A stretch of DNA of 64,000 bases from Scalesia atractyloides (Eukaryota > Streptophyta > Magnoliopsida > Asterales > Asteraceae), in NCBI GenBank assembly GCA_947069175.1, contig CAMTDV010000027.1:39197369-39261368 (forward strand). The letters run 5' to 3'. Shown here piece after piece: positions 54,982 through 64,000 of this stretch (its first letter is position 1; each line of letters begins with the position of its first letter). The notes beneath the pieces are model-generated. The model saw only the letters and a program-made list of their open reading frames with translations. It did no database searches and had not been told where the DNA came from. Position numbers and translations under genes: made by a program.

Positions 54982-57405
54982 AGTAACGCCTCGTATTTCC
55001 ATATTCCTATTTTTAGAAAGTTCATATTCGCATTCTATTTTTAGAAACCTTACAATCGTACTCCATCCACATTATCACAATTTGAGGCGTTAATCATAAT
55101 GAAAATTCATTTTATACATATACGTGTTACATTTTATATTTGTGTTATATACGTAATCAATATTTAAATACGTGTTTATACGCAAAACCGAGAATAAAAT
55201 ACACTTTGGATACTTAAAAACAAGTTAAAATACAAGAAAACGCCGCAAAATAACCTAGTTACAAAGTGGAAGGACTTAAAGTGAACAAAACCAAAAGATT
55301 TTCCACCTCCTTTCTCCTCCAATCACCTTCCACCTTGTTTTAAGACAATCATATTTCACCCTTCTCTACCTCCTTTCTCCTCCAGTCACCTTCTACCTTT
55401 TTTTAAGCCAATCATATTTCACCCTTCTCCACCTCTTTTCTCCTCTAATCACATTCCACCTTCATTAACTCCCAAACCCCAATCCCCACTTATAAATACA
55501 AGCCTCCATACACTCCTAAACACACTCCAAACACTCAAATCACTCTCAAATCTTCTTGGTTACTCTCTAATTTTCAAGATCTGGTAGAAAATTGCAACCA
55601 TTCTAAGTGAGTTTTAGCTCACTTTTCTTCTTATTTTCTTATGTTTTCTTCTTCTTTTCTACTTGGATAACCTCTAGGAAGGTTTTCACAAGCTTGCCTT
55701 GGCAAACTAAAGTGAAACCTCACCACATTTGAGGTCCAAAGTAGGATTAAAATTCGGCTTTCATTTATACTTTTGTATCTTGCTTTTCTTGATTAAAACT
55801 TGTTTGAATCTTGTGCCTACTTGTTCTTAAACTTATCTAAGGTTATGAGACTTGTTAGGAATAGATTCTTATGAGTTTAAGAGGTGCAAACACCTCTAAA
55901 CTTTTTGTTTTTGCAAGGGTTTATGCAACCCACAAGTGATGAAACCATCCGAGCTGGCCATGAAGTTGATGGCAAGACTTGTGTTTTGGTATAGGTGTGA
56001 ATACTTGGAAGCCTTGGCTATCCTACCTTCATTCCACCACCTCACTTGATGTTTTACAATTGCTATCCAAGTGGTTTGCTAGCTTGAAAGTGACATAACC
56101 CCGTCAAGCCTCCGACACTTGGTTAACTCTTTCTATGTCAGTGCCGGCTCACCCGGGTTAAAGATTACTTGGCTACTTAGTATAGTAATTATGGTACATT
56201 TCCTTTTCATTCATGAACATCCGAATTATCCTTATGATAATTTGTGTATTGGTGAATCTTACATTAAGGTTAAAGGATCGTAGTCCTCCTACCTCCATGC
56301 ATGACTTATATGACAATCTATGATATCCTTGATAGACTTAGCTTAGAATTATTATATAAACTATACGATAATATATGTACATAACCGAATCCTTGACGAT
56401 GATCAACATGGTTACTTGTCATGGTAATAGGTTATATTATCTAAGTCTTGAACCTCTCGTTAACAATTCTAATGGGTATCTTGACCCATGAAATCACATC
56501 AACCCATACGGGATTTATATCGTCAAAAATGAGTATTTAAGACTAGATAATTATTTTGCGTATTCATACTTTTATACTTTAAATTCCAATCCTAATCCTC
56601 TGATAACATTCCGAATACTCACACACCTTCACTCTCCTATTCACGTCAACTCGCTAAAACACGGATAATCAGGAAGCTTTGAAAAATTGCGAGTATACAT
56701 GACCTTTATACTTTTCGACATTTTTTTGGTGCAATACTTATTCCTTATTGAAAACGCACGCATACACTTACAAACATGCTTACAAACAAACAATCTATCA
56801 TACATGCTTAATATGTTATGCTAGAATTCATATATGCTAGAATCGTTACATGTGCTATGCTTTGTCATTAACTTATTTCAAGCCTCCCTTAACATGTATA
56901 ACGTTATAGGAGTAAATGCACCACCCGTATTCGTTAGATCATGTTAAGTAAACAAAACGGTCTAGTCATTGCTATGATTAGATTACACTAGCGGTAAGCT
57001 TTGGCTTGACATGTATAGTTGCATGCTAGTATTGTATGATAATTTAAGTTAACTATTATGCCATGTGGATTCGTTTAAACTTTTATACTTATGCTAGTAT
57101 TCAAACTTGTATGCTCGCCAATACTTTTGTATTGAACTATACTTTAATACGTATTGTAGGAATTCTATGATGATGAGGATGAATGGAACTTGATAGGAAT
57201 GACTAGAAACGCACCAAACTTTAAATTCATGTTTATAGATTAATCATGCAATATTTGTTGTATTTTTTTCCAATTCATGTACTTGAACTATTAGCAATGA
57301 AATGAAATATTATTTATTAAATACTTGTCACATTTAGTGTTATGAAGTCTCGAGCAATCTAACTACGTCCGCCCTAATTATTCCGCCATCGGTTGGGGTG
57401 TGACA
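54982..57405 (+). mobile_element. Solo-LTR-like Gypsy insertion within the SIRE-like Copia
   Basis: Starts (A)GTAACGCCTCG and ends GGGGTGTGACA. It interrupts the Copia linker, which resumes in frame at 57406 as LISENVTGNDSG. The TATA element TATAAATACA at 55491-55500 is followed by CTCCATACACTCCTAAACAC, as in the copy at 48483. No PBS or internal coding region is seen. The flanks ACCAA and CTAAT do not form a clean duplication, and the first base of the expected TG is A. Confidence 0.65.
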
Positions 57406-59770
57406 CTAATTTCTGAAAATGTTACTGGAAATGATTCTGGTGTGGTTGAAGTTATTCCAACAAATCTATTTGGTCAAGAAATCAAGGTCACTGATAAAAT
57501 GGAAACAAAATTGTTTTAGAAAGACATGAGGGATCCTCAACTTTTGAGGAAATTGAGAAATATCAATTTAAACCCACATGGACTGATGAATGTGACACCC
57601 TTGAGAATTTCAAACCAATGGACTTTCAACCACTGATGGTGTCAAAGCACCAAAAGCAAGAATCATTCCCATAGCAGATTTACCAGCAGATGTTACAACA
57701 TATGTTGATAAAAAATCTGAAAAAAGGAAGAAGAAAGAAAAGATCAAAAACATGTTTTGTGATTTCTATGAAAAGAAGAACCATGTCACAAAAACAGTTT
57801 TCTTCTAAAGGCTTATGACATCAACAAAACAAGTGAGATCATTGATTCTCCTAAATGCAAAATTTGTGATAAAACAAATCATAAAACTCAAGAATGTGTT
57901 TATCTCAGAAACTTTGATGTGAAAAAAATGAGTTTAAATCCAAAACACTAGAGAGTTCAAAGACTAGTACTGCAAAAGGAAAGTATAAACAGACCTTTGT
58001 GCCTGTTCAAACATATGTTACCAAATCTCTGCACAAAACCTCTGCTCCCAGAGATGTGCAGGTAACAGATGCACCACCTGCAAATCAGTATTCAAGAGGA
58101 CATGGCCAACTTGTTTATCAAAATGTACCTCTTAGTTATGAGGGTTACAAAAGGCTCTCAAAACCAAGAGTAAATAGGCATCCTCATGGTTACTATCATC
58201 TAATAGGAGATGGGTCTCAACAAATGTTACAAAGATCTGTTCAAACCTCCGCCCATTCCTCTGTATTGGAGACTGAGTTGTCTGTGACCCCTTCCAAAGC
58301 CATTTTGGATTTGGAAACTCACCTAAACTAATTTATTACTACTGTGCAGGGAGCTTCTACTTGACTTGATAGTTTGTAGTATGTAGATAATGGAGGCTCC
58401 AAGCATATGACAGGATGTAGAGCCCTTCTCAAGGACTTCATAGCTCATGGAAGGGGTGATATATCTTTTGGTAATAATACATAAGGGAAGGTACTTGGGT
58501 CGGGGACTGTTCAGGCTGGGAAACTCAAAATTTGAAAATATTAATCTTATTGACAATCTGAAATTTAATCTTTTTAGTGTTTCACAAATGAGTGACAAGG
58601 GCTATGGGCCATTCTTCACTAAGAAAACTTGTCAGATTGTTGGACTAGAAGTGGTTAAAAGGATTGATCAAATCATAGCTGAGAGCAAAACATAACTTGT
58701 TGCACATAGGAGTGGCAATGTGTATGTGGTTAATATGTTGAAGGATAATCCAATGACTGATGCTTGTCTGTTCTCAGTTGCCTCTAACAAAGAGACATAA
58801 CTATGGCACAAGAGATTTGGCCACACAAATCTGAAAACTATCACCACACTTTCTAAACAAGGTCTTGTAAGAGGCTTATTACAAAAATTTTCACAAGAGA
58901 AGAACATTGTGTTTCCTGTTTAAAAGGAAAACAACATAAAAGTTCTTACAAACCCATTGGTGAGTCCAAAAAAAGTTAGTGTGTACAACTGTTGCACATG
59001 TACTTGTTTGGCCCTGTAAAAATCATGAGTCTAAGTATAAAAATATTATCTTGTCATAGTTGATGATTTTTCAAGGTTTACATGGACTTATTTCATGCAC
59101 TCCAAGGATGAGACTACAGGTTTTTTGCAAGACTTTGTTAAAAGAGTTGAAAAGCAATTTGACCTGCTTGTAAAAGTCTTTAGGAGTGATAATGAGACAA
59201 TGTTTAAAAATAAGGAGTTAGATGAGTTTTGTGTGTCAAAAGGGATTGTAAGGCAGTACAGTATCCCGCGGACACTCGAACAAAATGGGGTGGTTGAAAG
59301 GAAAAACATAACTTTAATTAAAGCTGCTAGAACCATTCTTGCAGACTCTAGTTTACCCTTGTCATTTTGGGCAGAGGCTGTAAACACTGCTTGCTATGTT
59401 CAAAACAGATTTTTTATTAACCCCAAGCATCAATCCACTGCTTATGAAACTCTGTTCAAGATCAAACCACTGATCTCATACTTTAAAATCTTTGGCTGCC
59501 CATGCTTCATTTTAAATCTAAAAGATTCAATTTCAAAATTTGCAGCCAAAGTAGACTGTGGTTATTTTCTGTGATACTCAACCACTACTAAAGCCTACAG
59601 AGTTTTTAATTCAAGGACTAGGTGTGTGGAAGAGACCTTGAATGTTAAGTTCAGTGAACTTTCATTATTGAAAATCCCAGCAAATCCTGCTAAACTTTTT
59701 GACTTAAACAAATTTACTTTTGAAGTTGTGTCTGTTAAGACTGACCCTGCAGGTACACCATAGTCTCCAT
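57406..59770 (+). pseudogene. Linker, protease and integrase of the SIRE-like Copia, broken
   Basis: A second zinc knuckle CKICDKTNHKTQEC is at about 57857. The protease site reads VDNGGSKHMTG (about 58382), with DNG in place of DSG. GAG-pre-integrase: LWHKRFGH (about 58803). Integrase core: VIVDDFSRFTW (about 59057), VFRSDNETMFKNKELDEF (59186) and NGVVERKNITLIKAA (59284). The best open frame is 59095-59574. At least six stops interrupt the stretch. Confidence 0.75.
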
Positions 59771-60099
59771 AACAAGACTATGGATATGACATTGTGATTC
59801 CATAATATAAAGCCACATCCACCACCAGAGTAGCAGATGTTACTAATTGTGAAAACTTTGCCATTGCTGCATCAACCACTATTGATCAATCCTCTGCCTG
59901 CTCATCAAACATAACCTCTATTGATAAAAGTCCAACCACTGTGGATAAAAGTCAAATGGTTTCACATCTCTCCCACCTATACCTCCACTTCAATTTCAAA
60001 TAGATGTTGGCTCTTCAAAATTGACAACAGATGTTAGCTCTGATGATTCATATATACAGCCTTCACCTTAAAATGCCATTATTCCATATAAGGGAGATC

Positions 60100-61735
60100 T
60101 GATCTACCTTAAAAACCATCCATCTGACCTAATCATTGGCAACATCAATGAAGGGGTGCTCACTAGAAGTCAATCCCAAAACATTTGTCTTTTTGCTGGT
60201 TTCCTATCTCTCACACAACCTGTCAAGTACCAAGAGGCCCTAAAAGACAATAGTTGGGTAGAAGACATGCAATAAGAGCTCCTTCAATTCAAAAGAAAAC
60301 AAGTATGGGAACTTGTACCATTGCCAAAGGATGTATGTCCAATTGGCATAAAATGGGTCTTCAAAAACAAAACTGATGAAATGGGTATTGTTGTCAAGAA
60401 TAAAGCTAGGCTTGTGGTTCAAGGTTACAGATATGAAGAAGGCATTAACTATGATGAAACTTTTGCTCCTGTAGCAAGATTAGAAGGCATCAGACTCTTC
60501 TTAGCCTTTGCTGCAAACCACAACATCAAAGTGTTTCAAATGGATATCAAAAGTGCATTCTTGTATGGTAAGATCAAAGAAGAGGTATATGTTTGTCAAC
60601 CTCCTGGCTTTGAAGATGCATTTTATCCTGATCATGTCTACAAGCTTAATAAAGCTTTGTATGGATTGAAACAAGTACCAAGAGCCTGGTATGAAATTCT
60701 TTCCACCTTTCTCTTATCCATTGGTTTTACAAGGGGTAAAATTGACAAAACTTTATTTTTGAAATGGAGAGGAAAGGATTTGATTCTTGTCTAAATTTAT
60801 GTGGATGACATCATTTTGGATCCACATGCACTGCCATATGTGAAGAGTTCAGACAACTCATGGCAACAGAGTTTGAAATGAGTGCAATGGGTGAGCTCCA
60901 ATGTTTTCTTGGTCTCCAAGTTAAACAATTGCAAAATGGTAAATTCATTCACCAAAGTATGTATGTCATAGAACTACTTACAAAATTTTATATGAATGAT
61001 TGCAAACCATGCAGACCCATGGCAATTTCTAAGCTTGTCATTGTTGATGACAAAGATGACTTGGTTGATCAAACTCTTTATAGAAGTATGATTGGGTCTT
61101 TATTGTACCTAACTGCTTCTAGGCCAGATATCATGTTTGCTACATGTGTGTGTGCCAGATCTCAGTCAGCACCTAGGAAGTCATACCTCTTTGTTGTTAA
61201 AAGGATATTTAGATACATAAAAGGTGCTCCCACACTTGGTATCTGGTATCCTGCTAATGGAAATATTGAGCTTTCAGGTTATACAAAAAATGATTTTGCT
61301 AGATGCCACTAAACAAGGAAGCCAACCTCAGGAGGATGTCAATTCCTGGGCAATTGCTTAGTGTCTTGGCAAAGCAAAAAGCAAGTTGCAGTATCAACAT
61401 CCACAACAGAGGTTGAGTATATTGTTGCTGCAAGCTGCACTACTCAACTCCTATGGCTTCAAAATCAACTATTGGATTTTGGTGTTAACTGCTTTAAAGA
61501 CTCCTTTCATGTTAGATAGTCAAGCAGCTAAAAACATCATCAGAAATCTAGTATCTCATTCTACCACAAAGCACATTGACATCAGACATCACTTTGTGGG
61601 GATTACTATGAAAAAGGTTTGATTTCTCTGCATCGTGTTCCAATTAAAGATCAACTGGCAGATGTTCTAACAAAAGCATTAGACACATCTACCTTTGAAA
61701 GTCTGATCTCGAGAATTGTATGCTAAACATGGAAT
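60100..61735 (+). pseudogene. Reverse transcriptase and RNase H of the SIRE-like Copia, broken
   Basis: RT block 60321-60794: GIKWVFKNKTDEMG, ARLVVQGYRYEEGINYDETF, FQMDIKSAFLYGKI and ALYGLKQVPRAWYE. A TAA at 60792-60794 sits immediately before the catalytic IYVDDII. The next open block (60860-61312) has FLGLQVKQLQNGKFIHQS and SMIGSLLYLTASRPDIMFA. RNase H is in pieces: WQSKKQVAVSTSTTE (about 61368), LDSQAAKNIIRN (about 61515) and DQLADVLTKALDTSTF (about 61650), ending near 61725. Confidence 0.75.
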
Positions 61736-61739
61736 AAAA

Positions 61740-62243
61740 ACAAGCATTTGTGTTCCATGAATAAATAGCATTAAAATGTTTTCAGAAAATCAAAATTCCA
61801 TCCTTAAAAATAGCCAAAACTGAAGTTTTAACAAATCCTAAATGTCTGTTCATAACCACTGCTTTTCAAAGAAGACCCTGGTTGGCTTTCTCTATCCACT
61901 GTTAAAGGTACCCTCTACTGTCCATATCCACTGTTAGGCAAGCCACTATTTCTCTAACCTCTGATATCTATACTCTGATAGTATAAAATCACCACTGTTC
62001 CTATCCTCTGTTGATTATCAACAGATGTTTCCCAAACAATTGTCATTCATTACTAATAGAGGTTGCATGTGGACAGAGGATAGCCATCAGATCTTTTGAA
62101 AACCGCTGCCACGTCAGCATTCACTTTATAAACCCTGTTTCATCCAAACAGAGTTCTACTTGCCATTTTGATTTCAAAAATTCTCCATAAAAGTCTCCAT
62201 GACTCTCATCTTCTTCCAAACCCTCAATAAGCACTCTTCAATC
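61740..62243 (+). other. Spacer between pol and ORF2 of the SIRE-like Copia
   Basis: Non-coding. It contains several copies of short phrases such as ATCCACTGTTA and CTCTGTT (61895-62010), and a TATA-like TTTATAAACC near 62127 about 115 bp before the ORF2 ATG, consistent with an internal promoter (inference). Confidence 0.4.
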
Positions 62244-62683
62244 ATGAATCTCATCATCAAAACTCCCCACAACCACCTTCCTATCCTTGAAAAAACAAAT
62301 AATAATACTGCTTTTCATTCCATGATCGATGTTCTATAAACATCATCATATAAGGATATTTCACTAGCCAAGGCTCCAATCTATCTGGACACCCTTAGAC
62401 AATTTTGGGTAAATGCTAAAGTCGAGATTCAAAGAAAAAACCATTTGCCATTACGTCAAAGATTGGGCAGTCTCTTGTCCAAATTTCTCCATCCACTATC
62501 TCCACCACGTTTGGTCTAAATGACTTAGATGACCCCACTTCTTTCCCAAAGAAAGATTTACATGATGAATTCGTTGAGCGTGGTTATGAAGGTCAACTGA
62601 CAGGTATTACCATCTTTAAACCTGAATTTCCTGCTGATATGAAATTCTTTTTCCATACACTTTTGTTATGTTTCTCAGCCAAG
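62244..62683 (+). pseudogene. Start of ORF2 of the SIRE-like Copia, truncated
   Basis: ATG at 62244 opens MNLIIKTPHNHLPILEK. A TAA at 62337-62339 stops it, after which the frame continues as SYKDISLAKAPIYLDTLRQFW, the motif that opens the globular domain of this ORF family. It is cut at 62683, where the sequence folds back into an inverted copy. Confidence 0.6.
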
Positions 62684-63061
62684 CCAACTGCTTGTAATGA
62701 AAAGTGTCTTGGCTGACAAACATAATAAAAGTGTATGGAAAAAGAATTTCATATCAGCCGGAAATTCAGGTTTAAAGTTGTGAATACCTGTCAGTTGACC
62801 TTCATAACCACGCTCAATGAATTCATCATGTAAATCTTTCTTTGGGAAAGAAGTGGGGTCATCTAGGTCATTTAGACCAAACGTGGTGGAGATAGTGGAT
62901 GGAGAAATTTGGACAAGAGACTACCCAATCTTTGACATAATGGCAAATGGTTTTTTGTTTTGAATCTCGACTTTAGCATTTACCCAAAATTGTCTAAGGG
63001 TGTCCAGATAGATTGGAGCCTTGGCCAGTAAAATATCCTTGTATGATGATGTTTATAGAAC
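62331..63061. repeat. Near-perfect inverted repeat of an ORF2 segment
   Basis: Arm 1 is 62331-62683 and arm 2 is 62708-63061, with a 24-bp loop. Each arm is about 353 bp and they differ by scattered substitutions and single-base indels. Arm 2 on the minus strand encodes the same stretch (APIYLDTLRQFWVNAKVEIQ ... PADMKFFFHTLLLC) and carries the same TAA as arm 1. Sequences outside the arms are unrelated. Confidence 0.9.
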
Positions 63062-63742
63062 TCGGTGGAGGGATCTAAGGTGTAAGCTCAATAGTAACGG
63101 TGGGCAGGACTACCAAGGGCTCTAAAGGTCGAGCCGTGACAGTAGTGGCGTCCACCACTGGTGCTATCCCAAAAGATCCTTCAATCAAAGGGATACCTCT
63201 ATCCAGCTCATCGACAATAGGCATGGTACCAGATGATTACCCTATCTCAAAAATCATGGGAGGAACATAACCATCTTCTTCAATCCAGCTATGACACGTA
63301 TGAGTATAACGGGTGTCAACCTGACTTGCAAACGCAGTGGGGCCGACATAGAATGACGAGGTAAAACTAGCCATGTCAACAATCTGTGGTTGTGTGTGGT
63401 ATCTATGGCAGGACTGAGGTAGGTGAGATCTCAAATTCATGCTCCCTCTCTGAGTCGTGTATCTCAATAATCTCGTGTGTGTGCGACATCTATGACACAA
63501 TGTAACCGTACTAAGTAAGTGTGTGTTCAAATGAAAAATAACACATACGACACCAATAAACAGATTAACACGTACGCACATAACTCTTTATAGTCTTCAT
63601 ACATGATTAAAATCCATGTTTATTTCAAATTATGGCTTCGCGAATTGGGATTTAATTTCTGAAAATTCATTTGTTGAAGTCTAGAGTTTTCCCCAAAAAC
63701 ATCTAGTTCACTAACAAACATTGGCTCTCATACCAACTTTTA
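63062..63742 (-). pseudogene. Leader and gag N-terminal remnant of a Gypsy-like element
   Basis: Minus strand, reading left from the PBS-like TTGGTATGAGAGCC at 63723-63736. The open frame 63581-63237 ends DMASFTSSFYVGPTAFASQV...PPMIFEIG and is followed, after a stop, by IVDELDRGIPLIEGSFG and TARPLEPLVVLPTVTIEL. I do not recognise the protein with certainty. Placement inside the PBS suggests the start of gag. It is cut at 63061 by the inverted Copia fragment. Confidence 0.4.
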
Positions 63743-64000
63743 TGACACCCAAAAACGTCGCAGCAGAAATACAAACGTAGTGGTGACGGAAGTTGGTGCC
63801 CATAAGTATCTTCCTGGACTATGCATTATTTATTTTTGGACATTCAACTTAATTAAACACATAATTTAAAGTTTAGAGTTTAAACACAACCACAACCACA
63901 ACATAGTTAAGTTGTTTTGATACTTATGGATATTAGTACACATTTGGTCTCAAAATAGTTTTAAAAGTTGTCCAAATTATTATTTAACACAACATGCATC
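63743..64000 (-). repeat. 5' LTR end of a Gypsy-like element, running off the window
   Basis: The minus strand ends GGGTGTCA, followed six bases later by the PBS-like TTGGTATGAGAGCC. The visible 258 bp match the LTR at about 51890-52118 in opposite orientation. The remaining U3 lies outside the window. Confidence 0.6.

Larger units (their letters stand above)
52122..63061 (+). mobile_element. Decayed SIRE-like Copia retrotransposon, interrupted
   Basis: Plus strand: 5' LTR (52122 to about 52789), PBS, gag, linker with a second zinc knuckle, protease, integrase, RT and RNase H (ending about 61725), a non-coding spacer (61740-62243) and an ORF2 start (62244). A 2.4-kb LTR-type insertion splits the gag-pol linker at 54982-57405. 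No 3' LTR is found; instead the element ends in an inverted duplication of ORF2 (62331-63061). Gene order and the protein motifs match the giant element at 1-16210, but the nucleotide sequences are clearly different, so it is a related but separate family. Many stops and frameshifts are present. Confidence 0.8.

Noticed and set aside
62331..63061. Palindrome as an unsplit-adapter (fold-back) read artefact
   Set aside because: In a simple fold-back the right flank would continue as the reverse complement of the left flank; here the flanks beyond both arms are unrelated. Not excluded, but less likely.
1..64000. tRNA, rRNA or other structured RNA genes
   Set aside because: I looked for tRNA-like boxes and rRNA words and saw only tRNA-complementary primer-binding sites of retroelements.

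Overview
The window is plant nuclear DNA. Two conserved eukaryotic genes have many GT-AG introns, and the rest is packed with nested LTR retrotransposons. The extra ORF downstream of pol in the two SIRE/Maximus-like Copia elements recalls elements common in Asteraceae. Asteraceae is therefore my best guess, but it is an inference.

Layout. 1-16210 (minus strand) is a giant, decayed Copia element. Its 5' LTR lies at 15912-16210, gag at 13879-15150, pol at 4328-11180 and a broken post-pol ORF at 1-2469; its 3' LTR is outside the window. The integrase part of pol is present as five tandem 867-bp units (6293-10621). One contiguous block inside the array (about 7684-8757) looks like unpolished long-read sequence. 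17004-24115 (plus) is a 14-exon MIRO mitochondrial Rho GTPase gene whose introns hold a Helitron end, a Mutator-type MITE and a complete TRIM element. 24997-28874 (plus) is a 9-exon ERCC1 DNA-repair gene. These are the only two host genes I can support.

28875-47417 is layered repeat DNA: Ty3/Gypsy remnants, a solo LTR (31197-33287, TSD GGGGC), a 6.1-kb element without recognisable coding capacity but with two LTRs and a TSD (33504-39570, TATCC), a hAT-like element (40353-41145, 8-bp TSD), and an apparently intact, very young Copia element (41717-46822) with identical LTRs, a CATAA duplication and a 1503-residue polyprotein. 48483-52121 holds two truncated Gypsy-type LTRs. 52122-63061 is a second decayed SIRE-like Copia on the plus strand. 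It is split by a 2.4-kb solo-LTR-like insertion and ends in a 354-bp-arm inverted repeat of its post-pol ORF. 63062-64000 is the 5' end of a Gypsy-like element on the minus strand.

Function. MIRO and ERCC1 are independent housekeeping genes (mitochondrial dynamics; nucleotide excision repair) lying head to tail 881 bp apart. Nothing links them functionally. The rest is transposon biology. The items most worth checking are the tandem integrase array with its noise block, the palindrome-rich periodic array inside the non-coding LTR element, the TA...CA LTRs of the intronic TRIM, the one-base frameshift in the second EF-hand of MIRO, and the inverted duplication at 62.3-63.1 kb. I found no previously undescribed host system.
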